Below are positions 34,149 to 47,385 of a stretch of DNA of 64,000 bases, piece after piece (position 1 is the first letter of the stretch; each line of letters opens with the position of its first letter). A model generated the notes under the pieces. That model worked only from the letters and a program-made list of their open reading frames with translations, ran no database searches and was not told the origin of the DNA. Where the stretch lies: contig JAIOJX010000004.1 of assembly GCA_022376925.1 (NCBI GenBank), positions 178,341,501 through 178,405,500 on the forward strand, in the 5' to 3' direction. Both the position numbers and the translations under genes were made by a program. This stretch comes from Tragulus kanchil (lineage: Eukaryota > Chordata > Mammalia > Artiodactyla > Tragulidae).

Positions 34149-36340
34149 GTGCGTATAATGGGCATTGGCCTAAAATGTAATAAGGTATCATGTAAGAACA
34201 ACTAAAAAAATATTAGGTTTTAGTGCTGCAGTTTTTTTTTTTTTTTTTAGTGCTGAAGTTTTAATACCATATCACTACTACTGTTACAACATTAAGACAT
34301 CATACTGTAGACAACAGTGATGAAGGCTATTATTCAGTAGAAAATGTTATGATTGTTTTCTGAATATGGTTATCTGGGATTCAAACAAAATGTTTTTGAG
34401 TTTTAAGGGTATGAAACTAGTAGTACCCTATTTGGGATCAGAATTGAGTTTTAAGATGTCAGTCCTGACTGGAGAGTGAGGGAGACCTGTGCTCTGAGGC
34501 TGGGAGTCTGGATGTGCGGACATAGGCCCTCTCTGATCCTCCGGATCAAGGAATTGATATTTTAAAATGTGTCTCCAAATTCTGAAAGTGCTCTAAAACT
34601 CTTCTAGGATAGTACCCCATGTTATATAACCCTTTCCTTTTTCTGAAACTTTAAATCTGGATTGCTTAAAAGTAGTCCTCCTTAGAAAAGAAGGCATGTA
34701 TTCATAATGTTCTCATAGAAATCAGAAAGAAAATGCAGGTGTCTTTTCTACTGACTTGGCCGAAATATACCATCGTTTTGCTCTAACTTCTCCAGTAGAA
34801 ACCCTGTTATACAATGGTGTGAACAGGAGTGGACAGTTGGAGAAAGCAAAAACATTAGTGACATGTGACTTGGGGAACAGGCCCTTGAAAGGAACCTCAC
34901 TTGGTGCCCTAGTGTGGGGCATACAGGAGGAGCGCGTAGTTGAAAGCATTTTCAGAGGCCTGCCTCCTGGCTTTATCGTGTAGCTGTATTAAGCAAGATC
35001 TTGGAAGAGAGCCATCCCAAGTGTCAAATATTGCAATTTTAAGCTGTTAATATTAATGCCAGCACAAAGCAATCCTGCTAAAAATCGTTGAAGTATAACC
35101 CTATCTGACAGGTCAATAGTTCTCAGATGGTCACTCCATTCATACTGGTGTGGACCGGGGCTGTTGAAAGACAGTAAAAGGGGTGGGCATTGCAATTATA
35201 ATAGCATTAAGAAACACCAACCAGATACTTCTGAAAAGCAGTGAAACCTCTTTCTTTGGGGTACCTGGTCCTATGAAAGAAATCTTGAGAGAGGCAGAGA
35301 CACATTCTGAAATTTTCTCATAGAAGCCTTAAATTCAAACTGATACTAAAACAAAGCAACAGAGTAAAATCACCAGTTGTGACTCATCTAGATTTCTTCA
35401 CCCGCTTTTGCTACTTCTCTATTACCTCTGTTTGTTCTTCTTTCTTCCTTTTCCTCTCCTTTTCTTTCACTATAAATGTATTTACTAAATTTGTAATTTG
35501 AAATTTGGATATCTAGCAGAAACTTGGAGCGATAGCAGTGAGTAAAATAAAGCCCCTCTCATCATGTAGCAAATATTCTAGTGACAGAGACAGATATTAA
35601 ACACACATAAATAAAATAGATATAAAATAATTGTGTGAGTGTCGAGTCTTACAAAGAAAAAGAAAGCTGTGACAGGACAGAAAGGGACAGAAATGGCTTT
35701 ATTTTAGGTCAAGTAGTAAAGGAAGTGCTTTTGGAAGAGGCAGAGATTTAAACAGAGACTTGAGTAAAGTGAGGAGACAACCTAGGCCTAACTGGGGTCT
35801 TCTGGCAGAGGGACCAGCAGGTGCAAACGGGTTGAAAATATGAATGCCTCTTCCCTTTAAGGTCATTTACATAAGCCTGTAGTGTTTTGGCTTAAGAACT
35901 ACCATTTAGCACGTAGTTACATGGACACCCCTAGCTTCGAGAAAGGCTGAGAAATGTAGTCTTTATATAACAGCCACGTGTCCAGAGAGAATCTACTGTT
36001 AAGGAAGAAGGAGGGAATAAATATAGGGAACAACAATAGTCCTTACCATAGTGGGAAAGAATGCAAGAGATGAGTTAATCATGCTAATACATGGTTGTCA
36101 GATTGAATGGAATAGAAAATGATAAATTTTAATATGTAGAGAAATGTGGGCAGATAGTTGAAAATACTCAGCACAGTTTATAAGCCACATAATGAGCAGT
36201 ATTTGGAAATTTCAATTTGATACAACTGGCAACTAGGATCCATTGTAGGCCTTGGAGAACAGAAGGGATGTTTAGCTTAGTCACAGAACTTAGCTTTCTT
36301 ATTACTGAAAACAGCTGTTGGTAGAAGATAATTCTCATTG
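34149..36340. other. Intronic stretch
   Basis: ENTHD1 intron. There is a T18 run at 34230-34247. From about 35560 to 35850 the sequence (TAGCAAATATTCTAGTGACA onward) may be a very old interspersed repeat. No gene was recognised, and a 75-codon frame at 34756-34983 has no family resemblance. Confidence 0.5.
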
Positions 36341-38590
36341 CTTTGTGTAGAAAGGAAGGAGCTACAAATTGGAGGGAAGCTTTCTAGAGACAGTTGTTTC
36401 AATCCGGGACCCACTCTGAGGTTATTGAAAGGAGGGAAAGGTAATGTTTAAAGATAGAATAGAGAGCAGGAATGGATGTGTTGATGATGTATTGGAGAAG
36501 AAAGACAGAAATTGAAAATGACTCTAACATTCGAGTCAGAGAAAATGAAGCCAGGGAATGGTTTGATACAGGTAAATTTCCATCAGAAGAAATTTAAAGA
36601 AGCTTCTAAATTATTTAGTTATAATGAAATGTAGAATTGAATGCATTGATAGAAATCTGATACCCTGGCTTTAGGATCCAGAGCTGAAACAGCTGTGCCT
36701 CCTGTCTTTGAGGTGAATTAGCAAGGGGAAAAAGGTGCTTTAGAGAAGGTGTTATACACACATCACTGCTTATACTCCTTTTCCCCCTATTGCTGGAAGT
36801 TTTCCTCATGTTTTAATTCAGGTGGATAGCTTGGGTAGTTTTTGTTTCATGATTTTGTTGTTTGCAGGAAGAGATAAGCTAAAGGATAATTGCTGCTTGA
36901 CGGCAAGACAGAAAGTTTAGTAAAGCACAGCGATAACCCAGCCTCCGTGAGCTGTAAGCATCAGCACTGGGCCTTTCCTGAGAGGTGATCGTTATCAGAA
37001 CTATCACCAAAGACATTGCTTACAACTAGACCAGCAGAGCATCACCTCTGTGGGTCATCCAGTCCTCCATAAAGAGCTCTTTAGTGGTATTATTCTTTGC
37101 AGTGAAACCTTACCACTATCAGAGAGGACTCCTCTGACTCATGGAAATATTTCCCTAGAAATTGTATATGGTTTCTGTTGAACCAAAAGTTAAACTTCAA
37201 AGCAGTTGTCATACTCTAATAAGAAAAAACACCCATGTTGAACTTCCCTGATAGAAATCCGCCCGCCAGTGCAAGGGACACGGATTCAATTCTTGGTTTG
37301 GGAAGATTCCTCACATGGCAGAGCAGCTAAGGCCATGAGCCACAGCCGCTGAGCCTGTGCTCCTCACAATTCCTGAAGCCCATGTGCCTAGAGCCCGTGC
37401 TCCACAGCAAGAGAAACCGTTGCAGTGAGAAGCCCAGGCACAACGGCTAGAGAGTAGCTAATGTTAAAGATACTTTGTTGTAGAAAGGAAGGAGCTACAA
37501 ATTGAGGAAGCTTTCTAGAGACAGTTGTTTCAATCCGGGACCCACTCTGAGGTTATTGAAAGGAGGGAAAGGTAATGTTTAAAGATAGAATAGAGAGCAG
37601 GAATGGATGTGTTGATGATGTATTGGAGAAGAAAGACAGAAATTGAAAATGACTCTAACATTCGAGTCAGAGAAAATGAAGCCAGGGAATGGTTTGATAC
37701 AGGTAAATTTCCATCAGAAGAAATTTAAAGAAGCTTCTAAATTATTTAGTTATAATGAAATGTAGAATTGAATGCATTGATAGAAATCTGATACCCTGGC
37801 TTTAGGATCCAGAGCTGAAACAGCTGTGCCTCCTGTCTTTGAGGTGAATTAGCAAGGGGAAAAAGGTGCTTTAGAGAAGGTGTTATACACACATCACTGC
37901 TTATACTCCTTTTCCCCCTATTGCTGGAAGTTTTCCTCATGTTTTAATTCAGGTGGATAGCTTGGGTAGTTTTTGTTTCATGATTTTGTTGTTTGCAGGA
38001 AGAGATAAGCTAAAGGATAATTGCTGCTTGACGGCAAGACAGAAAGTTTAGTAAAGCACAGCGATAACCCAGCCTCCGTGAGCTGTAAGCATCAGCACTG
38101 GGCCTTTCCTGAGAGGTGATCGTTATCAGAACTATCACCAAAGACATTGCTTACAACTAGACCAGCAGAGCATCACCTCTGTGGGTCATCCAGTCCTCCA
38201 TAAAGAGCTCTTTAGTGGTATTATTCTTTGCAGTGAAACCTTACCACTATCAGAGAGGACTCCTCTGACTCATGGAAATATTTCCCTAGAAATTGTATAT
38301 GGTTTCTGTTGAACCAAAAGTTAAACTTCAAAGCAGTTGTCATACTCTAATAAGAAAAAACACCCATGTTGAACTTCCCTGATAGAAATCCGCCCGCCAG
38401 TGCAAGGGACACGGATTCAATTCTTGGTTTGGGAAGATTCCTCACATGGCAGAGCAGCTAAGGCCATGAGCCACAGCCGCTGAGCCTGTGCTCCTCACAA
38501 TTCCTGAAGCCCATGTGCCTAGAGCCCGTGCTCCACAGCAAGAGAAACCGTTGCAGTGAGAAGCCCAGGCACAACGGCTAGAGAGTAGCC
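36341..38590. repeat. Tandem ~1.13-kb duplication, pair 12
   Basis: Copy A is about 36341-37471 and copy B about 37472-38590, with an offset of 1131. The B lead-in differs by run lengths (AATTGGAGGGAAGC against AATTGAGGAAGC). A stops inside a SINE at GAGAGTAGC and ends with about 12 unrelated bases. B continues through the SINE. Confidence 0.95.
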
Positions 38591-38690
38591 TCGCTGCAGC
38601 TAGAGAAAGTTCGTGCAAAGCAGCAAAGAACCCAGCACAGCCAAGAATAAATAAACAATAAATAAATCAATTGTAAATAAACAGAAAATC
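38371..38690 (+). mobile_element. CHR-2-type SINE, plus strand
   Basis: GAACTTCCCTGATAGAAATC, CACGGATTCAATTCTTGG, repeated CCTAGAGCCCGTGCTCCACA body units and a tail AATAAATAAACAATAAATAA. The cut copy lies at 37240-37459. Confidence 0.9.
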
Positions 38691-38979
38691 CTCCGCCGTG
38701 GGTATTGCTTCCCACAGTGAACTTTGCATCTATGGAGAGTTGATGTAGAGCCGTACTCGATTGCTTTATCCCATAGAATCTCACTGGCAGAGCATATGGT
38801 TGCTACTAAAACATTTACATTGGTGAATGTTTAAGCAGTGATTTCTTTTAATTTAAAAATAAACAAATGTACAAAAAAGAAACTAGCATTGGCTTAAAAC
38901 CCTCCTACCCTAAATCAAGTGGTATTAGCATCTTAGAGTATTTGCTTCTAATCTGATTATTTTTCTTCTTTTTTAAAAT

Positions 38980-39238
38980 TTTGGCCTCTTTTATTGGTTT
39001 TTTATTTATTTATTTTCACCATCTTTATTCTTTGGCCTGTATGGGCTTCCCATTGCAGTGGCCTCTCCCGTTGCAGAGCACTGGCTCTGGGCGCATGTGC
39101 TCCAGAGAGCTGGCTCATAATTGGACACGCCGGTCCAGCTGCTCCATGACACATGGGATCTTCTCAGGCCAGGGCTCGAACTGGTGCCCCTTGCACTGCA
39201 AGGCGGACTCCTTACCCACTGGACCACCAGGGAAGCCC
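38980..39238 (-). mobile_element. tRNA-derived SINE ('GGGAGGCCCACA' body, no C-rich segment), minus strand
   Basis: TTTATTTATTTATTTTCACC, GGGCTTCCCATTGCAGTGGC and the reversed head TGGACCACCAGGGAAGCCC. This is the tail variant without the C-rich insert. Confidence 0.92.
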
Positions 39239-40425
39239 TCTTCTTTGGTTTTTGTTTCAGGAAATCACTTTATTCTTGTAAAAAAGGAATACAGGCCCAT
39301 CGTAAAGAATTAATCACTTCCACTCCCATCACTCAGAAATAGCCATAATTCATCTCAGATAAATGTAATTCTAGGCATCTTTCTATCCATCCACACAAAT
39401 ATGTATAAAGATGAATAACTAGAGAGAAATTGTTTTTATAAAAATGGAATTGTTCTAGATATTAAGTTTTACTGGGAATATTTCAAGTCTGCTTCTGGTA
39501 ATAACACTTACTAGGAACTCCAAGAAATATATTTATTGTACAATAATCAAAGACTAGAAATGATATACTGAAACATTTCTGGCCTCACCAGAGGTATGGG
39601 AAATCTCCAAGAATCTTTCCTTCTAAAACTTTAAACTAATTAATTAATTTAATTTAATATATATGTATATATATGTATATAGGAAGGCTCAAAAACGTAA
39701 GTATAAGTTGTCTCCAAATTGCATAAATTTAGTGGAGGGTTTCTAAAGCTTGGTACTGTTGGATATTTTAAGCCAGGTAACTCTTTGATGTGGGGACTCG
39801 CCTGTGCAGCGTAGGTTGGTTAGCACTATCTCTCGCCTGTACCCACTGGATGCTCTTATCACTCACCCCTTCCCTTCCTGAGAACTAGGAACATCAGCAG
39901 ACACTGTCAGATGTCTTCTGGAGGCCAAAATTGCCCCAAGTTGAGACTCACTGATTCAGTGCATTTAAAATCAAAGTCTCAAAAGGGTTGTAAACATTGG
40001 ATCTGATCAATTAATTCCAGAGCTCATCTGAAAGGAGCAGAAGTTCAAGCATATCCCACATGTGCCCGAAGAAGAATAAGGTGGAGGGCTTGGGTCTCTG
40101 GCTCACAAGAACAAAGAGCTGTGAGCATGGCCGTGTGATGCTGAGGCAGGCACAGGCGCACGGCCCGTGGAGCCAGCGACAGAGCGCTGTGGACAGAGCT
40201 GTGACCCGGCGGCGTCTTATTGTATGATGGGGTGGCGTTTCACGTTGCTGAGGAGAGGATGCGCTGCTTCGTAAGACCAGGAAACTCATTTGTCCATAAT
40301 GAAAAAGATGAAACTAGGTCTCTACCTCACATTGTGCACTATGTATATATACACATACATACATACATACATACACACTTTAGGAGTTGAAGGGCTTCAA
40401 AGTGAAAAAACAAGACTTCAGAATG
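39239..40425. other. Intronic stretch with AT and CATA microsatellites
   Basis: ATATATATGTATATATATGT lies at about 39658-39680 and (CATA)n at about 40349-40376. No gene or clear repeat family was recognised elsewhere. Confidence 0.6.
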
Positions 40426-40944
40426 TTTAGAAGAAACTACAGAATATCTTTTTCACTTTGGGATAGGAAAGGATTTCTGAAACATAACCAACAAGCAAAC
40501 TATTAAATACAGTTTTCAGAAGTATTTGTAAATTTGCCTCTTGTGGTAGGCAGAATTCTGTGAACAGACCCTAAAGACCCTCATCTCTATTTAATCCCCT
40601 CCCTTTTGAATGTGAGTAAAGCCTGTGAATTCTGATGAATGATCACTCCCATGATTATGTTACTTTAGATGTCAAAAGGGGAGAATCCAGGTGTGCTTAA
40701 TCTAACCACGTGAACCCCTTAAAAGAAGAGTTATTTCTGGCTCAGTGGTCCTCTAGCTTTTCGGCACCAGGGAGGCAGTTTTTCCGTGGGGAGGGGATGG
40801 TTCAGGCAGCAATGCAAGCGGTGGAGAGCAGTGGGGAGCGGCAGATGAAGGTTCCCCAGCTTGCTCACCTGCTGCTCACCTCCCGCAGTGCAGCCTGGTT
40901 CCTAACAAGGAACTTGCTTTAGCTGGTATTAAAAAAGGCATTCA

Positions 40945-41212
40945 GGGCTTCCCTGGTGGTCCAGTGGGTAAGGACACTGCCTTGCAGTGGAAGGGGCGCT
41001 GGTTTGATCCCTGGCCTAAGAAGATCCCATGTGCCGCAGAGCGGCTGGACCAACATGTCCAACTACCAAGCCAGAGCTCTGAAGCGCATGTGCCCAGAGC
41101 TGGTGCTCTGCAGCAAGAGAGGCCACAGCGATGGGAGGCCCACAGGAGCCAAAGAACACAGATAAATAGATGAAAGACCAATAGAAATGGCCAAAAAATA
41201 AAGAAACATTAA
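40945..41212 (+). mobile_element. tRNA-derived SINE ('GGGAGGCCCACA' body), plus strand
   Basis: GGGCTTCCCTGGTGGTCCAG, CTGGTTTGATCCCTGGCCTA and GATGAAAGACCAATAGAAAT. It ends before any C-rich stretch. The copy is at 42091-42358. Confidence 0.92.
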
Positions 41213-41272
41213 AGGGATTCAGAGAGATTCAAAGAGTGAGAAGGACTTGATGCATCCTTACTGGCTTGAAGA

Positions 41273-41481
41273 CATGCATGCTCAGTCGCTTCAGTTGTGT
41301 CCGACTCTTTGCAACCCGATGGACTGTAGAATCCCATGGACGGCTCCTCTGTCCATGGAATTCTTCAGGCAAGAACACTGGAATGGGCTGCCATTTTCTC
41401 CTCCAGGCAGGGATTAAACCCGAGTCTCCTGCGTCTCCTGCATTGGCAGGCAGATTCTTCACCACTGTGCCACACGGGAAG
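41273..41481 (-). mobile_element. Bov-A2 / Bov-tA SINE, minus strand
   Basis: CATGCATGCTCAGTCGCTTC, TGTGTCCGACTCTTTGCAAC, GAATTCTTCAGGCAAGAACA and TTGGCAGGCAGATTCTTCAC. This is a ruminant marker repeat. The copy is at 42419-42627. Confidence 0.93.
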
Positions 41482-42740
41482 ATGTAGTGATAAGGAATGT
41501 AAGTGGCTTCTGGAAGCTCTCCCTCTGAAGCCTTTGTCGTGAGTATGTAAGAGAGCAGTAAAGTGTAATTTCAGAGGTGGTGGCTGTAGTGGACCCGTTT
41601 GAAGAAACTACAGAATTTTTGGGGCTGAAACATAACCAACAAGCAAACTATTAAATACAGTTTTCAGAAGTATTTGTAAATTTGCCTCTTGTGGTAGGCA
41701 GAATTCTGTGAACAGACCCTAAAGACCCTCATCTCTATTTAATCCCTCCCTTTGAATGTGAGTAAAGCCTGTGAATTCTGATGAATGATCACTCCCATGA
41801 TTATGTTACTTTAGATGTCAAAAGGGGAGAATCCAGGTGTGCTTAATCTAACCACGTGAACCCCTTAAAAGAAGAGTTATTTCTGGCTCAGTGGTCCTCT
41901 AGCTTTTCGGCACCAGGGAGGCAGTTTTTCCGTGGGGAGGGGATGGTTCAGGCAGCAATGCAAGCGGTGGAGAGCAGTGGGGAGCGGCAGATGAAGGTTC
42001 CCCAGCTTGCTCACCTGCTGCTCACCTCCCGCAGTGCAGCCTGGTTCCTAACAAGGAACTTGCTTTAGCTGGTATTAAAAAAGGCATTCAGGGCTTCCCT
42101 GGTGGTCCAGTGGGTAAGGACACTGCCTTGCAGTGGAAGGGGCGCTGGTTTGATCCCTGGCCTAAGAAGATCCCATGTGCCGCAGAGCGGCTGGACCAAC
42201 ATGTCCAACTACCAAGCCAGAGCTCTGAAGCGCATGTGCCCAGAGCTGGTGCTCTGCAGCAAGAGAGGCCACAGCGATGGGAGGCCCACACAGGCCAAAG
42301 AACACAGATAAATAGATGAAAGACCAATAGAAATGGCCAAAAAATAAAGAAACATTAAAGGGATTCAGAGAGATTCAAAGAGTGAGAAGGACTTGATGCA
42401 TCCTTACTGGCTTGAAGACATGCATGCTCAGTCGCTTCAGTTGTGTCCGACTCTTTGCAACCCGATGGACTGTAGAATCCCATGGACGGCTCCTCTGTCC
42501 ATGGAATTCTTCAGGCAAGAACACTGGAATGGGCTGCCATTTTCTCCTCCAGGCAGGGATTAAACCCGAGTCTCCTGCGTCTCCTGCATTGGCAGGCAGA
42601 TTCTTCACCACTGTGCCACACGGGAAGATGTAGTGATAAGGAATGTAAGTGGCTTCTGGAAGCTCTCCCTCTGAAGCCTTTGTCGTGAGTATGTAAGAGA
42701 GCAGTAAAGTGTAATTTCAGAGGTGGTGGCTGTAGTGGAC

Positions 42741-43466
42741 GCCGTGGTGTTTCCCATACTCCTGCTTCAAGATCAGGACATTGATCCCCTCAGCTGCTGG
42801 GAGAGCTGGTGTCTGAGGAGTCTCCGCCTAGTTCTTCTCTTCTAATTCCAGACAGCTGACGAAAGGTCCTACTCCATCCCCAGGAGAACCTACTTTCAGT
42901 GACTTGTGGACATGGGCCTGCCGCTTTGCTTCTGGGCTGGACAACTGTGAAGAGCTGTTCCAGCCCCAGAGCTCCCGGGAGGATTGGCCACGACCTCTGT
43001 TGGAAATACCTTCCAGTTTGGTTTCTCCCTTGGCCCAGGCCTGCCTCCCTCCCTTCCGCAGATGGGATTTCTGAGAGTACTCTGTAATGAATCCCTCTTG
43101 TGCAGATCTGAGTCTCGGAGTCTGTTTCCTGAACCCAACCTACAGCAGTGGCTTTGCCTGAAGACTTAAGTTACAAGGCAATGATATCCTGTATAATTGT
43201 TTCCTCATGCATCAACGAGAGAACCAATTATAAAGCAAATGGAGCAAAATGTTAACAGTTGGTGGATCTGGATGAGAATTCTTTGTGCTCTTCTTGCATC
43301 TTTTCTGTAAGTTTGCTCCAAGAGAGTGAACTTGAGAAGGTTCCAAACTCATGATTCTGCAACAGTGAAACTTAATCATTATGAAGCTTTGAAACCTTAC
43401 CAGTTCTTCATTAGCCCACTGAATGTTTTCTGTGATTGACACACTTGTTCATCAGAGTTAATTTTG
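42741..43466. other. Intronic stretch, nothing recognised
   Basis: 42741-43170 is less AT-rich than its surroundings and holds several overlapping frames of 60-80 codons on both strands, none with a recognisable domain or splice context. Confidence 0.5.
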
Positions 43467-43828
43467 GGGGCTTCCCTGGTGGTCCAGTGGTTAAGAATTC
43501 CCCTTGCAACAGAAGGGTCACCAGTTTGATCCCTGCTCCAGGAAGATCCCACATGCCGCGGAACATCTAACCAAGCCCGTGTGCCGCAACGGCTGAGCCA
43601 GTGCTCTAGAGTCCACGAGCCACAACTGCTGAGCCCATGTGTTGCAAGTACCGAAGCCCTCACACCTACAGTCTGTGCTCCACAACAAGAGAAGCCACTG
43701 CAACAAGAAGCCCAAACGCCACATCAAAAGATAGCCCCCACTCGCCACAACTAGAGAAAGCCCATGAACAGCAATGAAGACCCACCACAGCCAAAAATAC
43801 TACTAATAAAGATATCTTTTTGATAAAA
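43467..43828 (+). mobile_element. CHR-2-type SINE, full length
   Basis: GGGGCTTCCCTGGTGGTCCA, CAGTTTGATCCCTGCTCCAG, repeated CAACTGCTGAGCC-type units and AGCCAAAAATACTACTAATA. A target duplication of about 10 bases (AGTTAATTTT) flanks it at 43456-43466 and 43829-43838. Confidence 0.93.
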
Positions 43829-43838
43829 AGTTAATTTT

Positions 43839-44635
43839 ATTAGGTAAGTGATTTAGTTTACTTCACTTTCACTTAAAAGGATGTAATCACTACATAGCCA
43901 CAATGTCTATTAGATGCTAAGTAATACTTAGGACAACTTGGGCACTTATGGAACATTTCAACTCCACAATGTTCAGTCGCATTGCTAATGTCTGATAATT
44001 TGAATGTCAGTTTGATACCTTATCTGAGAAATAAATCACAAGTTTCCCCAGTTCTGCTTTGAGGTATTATCTGAGTGATACAGGCTCAGTGAGATCTGTA
44101 GCTTCTCTCTAGATCGCTTTTGCCAAGCACCTGCAGCCTTGGTATCTCAGTGCTCATCTTTGAATGCCTCAGTAGCATCACTTCCTGGAGCATCTTCACT
44201 TTTTCCTCTGAGGTTTCTCATTCACATACTTGTCTTCTTTGGCTGTGACTTCGCAGTCTCAATTGTTGTGATATACAAGGTACTTCATTTCCACTAAGGA
44301 ACTAAATGTGTGATATGTGTTCTTCCTCCTTCACTTGCTTGTGAAAACCCAGAAAGCAATGTTGTATAATCACCTAATCTAATTAAGCACACTTCACTTC
44401 CAGTGTTGTGCTGATGCTAAAAAAAATTTCTACATGGATTTCTGTAGACCCACTCTCTTCTGCCTGCCATCTTGCCCCATAAGATTATTTAATGTAGATG
44501 TATAACATTTTAGCTTTTCTAGGCTAAAGTGCATCTCCAAATAGGCAAGATATTTTTTCTTTCACAATTCTTACTATTCTTCAATTTTCCTCGCACTTTA
44601 CTTCAAAATTAAATTCATGAAATTTTTATTAATCT
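43839..44635. other. Intronic stretch, nothing recognised
   Basis: AT-rich non-coding sequence with no gene or clear repeat. Confidence 0.5.
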
Positions 44636-44645
44636 ACTTCTGTGA

Positions 44646-45497
44646 AGGACTGGTTCAAAATTGGGAAAGAAGTACATCAAGGCAGGCTGGATGAATCACA
44701 AGCTGGAATCAAGATTGCCAGGAGAAATATCAGTTACTTCAGACATGCAGATGACACCACTCTAATGGAAGAAAATCAAGAGGAACTGAAGAGCCTCTTG
44801 ATGAGGGTGAAAGAGGATAGTGAAAAAGCTGATTTAAAATTCAGCATATTCAAAAACTTCAGAATATAGCATCTGGTCTCATCACTTCATTGCAAATAGA
44901 TTGGGGAAAAGTGGAAACAGTGATAGATTTTAGTTTTTTGGTGACTGCAGCCATGAAATTAAAAGACATTTGCTCCCTGGAAGGAAAGCTATGACAAATC
45001 TAGACAGTGTATTAAAAAGCAGAGACATCACTTTGCTGACAAAGATCCATATAGTCAAAGCTATTGTTTTCCCAGCAGTCATGCATGGATGTGTGAATTG
45101 GACCATAAAGGAGGCTGAGCACCAAAGAATTGATGCTTTTGAACTGTGGTGCTGGAGAAGACTCTTGAGAGTCCCTTGGATAGCAGGGAGATCAAACCAG
45201 TCCATCTTAAAGGAAATCGACCCTGAATAGTCATCGGAAGGACTGATGCTGAAGCTGAAGTTCCACTACTTTGGCCACCTGATGCAAAGAGCCGACTCAT
45301 TGGAAAAGACCCTGATACTGGGGAAAACAGAAGGCAGGAGAAGGGGACAACAGAGGATGAGATGGTTGGATGGCATCACTGACTGAATGGATATGAGTTT
45401 GAACAAACTCTGGGAGATAGTGAAGGACAGAGAAGCTTGGCATGCTGCAGTCCGTGGGGTCGCAAAGAGTTGGACACAACTGAGCAACTGAACAACA
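44646..45497 (+). mobile_element. BovB LINE, 5'-truncated (850 bp)
   Basis: This is the 3' end of the BovB/RTE LINE. The first 225 bases still encode the catalytic strand region of reverse transcriptase. HADDTTLMEENQEELK stands where active elements have Y-A-D-D. It continues through AAAGCTATTGTTTTCCCAGC and ends TGAGCAACTGAACAACA. The 10-bp target duplication ACTTCTGTGA at 44636-44645 and 45498-45507 confirms a classic truncated insertion. The frame is interrupted by stops, so the element is dead. BovB marks the genome as ruminant among placental mammals with this SINE set. Confidence 0.94.
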
Positions 45498-45507
45498 ACT
45501 TCTGTGA

Positions 45508-46909
45508 TATCTAAAATTTAAGCCCGTATCATTTCAAGGAAAATTTGTTGCTCAATATTCAAATAGTGATAATGTGCTACCAAAGCGAGCATAGTGATAA
45601 TAAAGATAATTCCTCATTAAATCACTTGAAAGTACATGGATGATCTAAGCCTCAAATTATTGCTGTTAACCAGTATTAGTTCTAGAATCTCCAAGTGCAA
45701 AATAAGCTCATTTTAATTATTAATTTTCATATGATGTAATAAAAAAGTGAAAACTTTTAGAGCCACAAATGCAAAATTTGGGGTTTACACCATACTTGCT
45801 CCGTTTGCCCATGCAGTTCCTGCTCCGTGGACTCACTTTTCCTCTTTATTTATCAGAATCCTAGCCGACCTGCAAAGCCTTGTTCAAGTTTTACTTCCAG
45901 TTTGAGGTTCTTTCTAATTACTCTGGTGCACATTGATTTCATTTTCTGCCTTAGAGTATCTGTTCCTAAAGTTAGTTATTTTAAGAAAGGTTGTTCAGTA
46001 ATTGTTTTCCTATTATTGTTTCTAGTAAGACCGTATGTTAGACTTACCTCACTGGTCAGTCTATACACTTTTTAAAGGCAAAGACCAGACTATTTTTCTT
46101 GCATAACTTCTTAAATGATTTTGAAAAAGTATATACCTCCTTACACATATTTCATTGACACGTGAAATTTTGTCTTAAGTATGGTAAATGCAAAGGTTAT
46201 AATTCAAAATGTTGACATTAGAGACAGAAGAAAAGAAAAGCAAAACTGTTTCCTGAGTTTTTTGCAGTCATCTAAAGGATTACAAATACTATTATGATTG
46301 ATATCTGTAATCATTCCTTTAAAAACTGATGACCTTCTTTAATTGTTAGAAATTTTACATCATTCCCCTTTCTCCTCAAAGTCATATTTCTATTCCACAT
46401 CCTTCACAGAAACTAATCCTAATAGAAAGTATGTTCATGCTTGAAAGTCTTCTCTATGTGAAATATGTATATAAATTGAAATTATTTTTCTAAATTGTCT
46501 GTGACCAGAGGCTCCAAGTAGAAAAATATTCCCTTTAGATTGAGTTATCATTATCATTATTTTTAATACACAGTTGATCAAAAGCACATAAATGCATTAT
46601 AAATTTTATAAATACTTATTAAGCATAAAGAATACAATTTTATTGGAAAGACTTGTTTTTTATGAACTATGTGCAACTGTTCATTTATTCACATATGAAT
46701 ATTACTTATTGCTTGAAATAAAAGGTTCAGCATAAGTTCCATTTCTGTTTTACATTTTTATAGAAGTAAATGCTGAGAAGATTTGTTCACATAAAATTGT
46801 TGGTGGGAATAAAAGGTGTTTTGTTGTAGTTGTGTCAATCAGTTCTATGAATTTTCTCCAAGTACTATGCCAAAAATTATACAGTGATTTATTATAAAAA
46901 TGCTTTCCA
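45508..46909. other. Intronic AT-rich stretch, nothing recognised
   Basis: No gene was seen. Frames are short and AT-driven. Confidence 0.5.
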
Positions 46910-47157
46910 GGGCTTCCTTGGTGGTCCAGCTGGTAAAGGGTCCACCTCGCAGTGCAGGGGGCACCGGTGCGACCCCTGGCCCAGGAAGATCCCACATGCC
47001 ACGGAGCAGCTGGACCAGTGTGTCCAGTTAGAAGCCAGTGCTCTGAAGCGCATGCGCCCAGAGCCGGTGCTCTGCAGTGAGAGAGGCCACTGCCATGGGA
47101 GGCCCACACAGGCCAAAGAATAAAAAGATGGATGAAAATAAATATAAATAAAAGAGG
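46910..47157 (+). mobile_element. tRNA-derived SINE ('GGGAGGCCCACA' body), plus strand
   Basis: GGGCTTCCTTGGTGGTCCAG, GGCACCGGTGCGACCCCTGG, CATGCGCCCAGAGCCGGTGC and GATGGATGAAAATAAATATA. This is the short-tail subfamily. Confidence 0.92.
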
Positions 47158-47385
47158 CATGATGGGGGAAAGAAATGTTTTCCATCACTTGTCAACTGTT
47201 AATGTGATAGGTCTTTCTTCAGGGTTGTTGAAACAAAGGATTGGAAACACCCTACTTAGAAAAGTATTTGTTAAACAGTTACTGGGAGCAATTTTCATTC
47301 TCAATTTCTGGGAATAATACCAAAAAACTTATGCTGGAATTTATCAAATAACTGTTTGTTTGTTTTTTTTAATGAGGAAGTAAGC

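Larger units (their letters stand above)
40426..42740. repeat. Tandem ~1.15-kb duplication, pair 13
   Basis: Copy A is about 40426-41595 and copy B about 41596-42740, with an offset of 1146-1148 over most of its length. The first 30 bases of B have lost about 23 bases relative to A. There is also a run difference (CCCTTTTGAATG against CCCTTTGAATG) and a rearranged spot in the SINE (CACAGGAGCC against CACACAGGCC). Both copies include two SINEs. Confidence 0.95.

Noticed and set aside
44642..44869. A 75-codon frame with ADDT motif as a gene
   Set aside because: It is the remaining reverse-transcriptase piece of a truncated BovB LINE.
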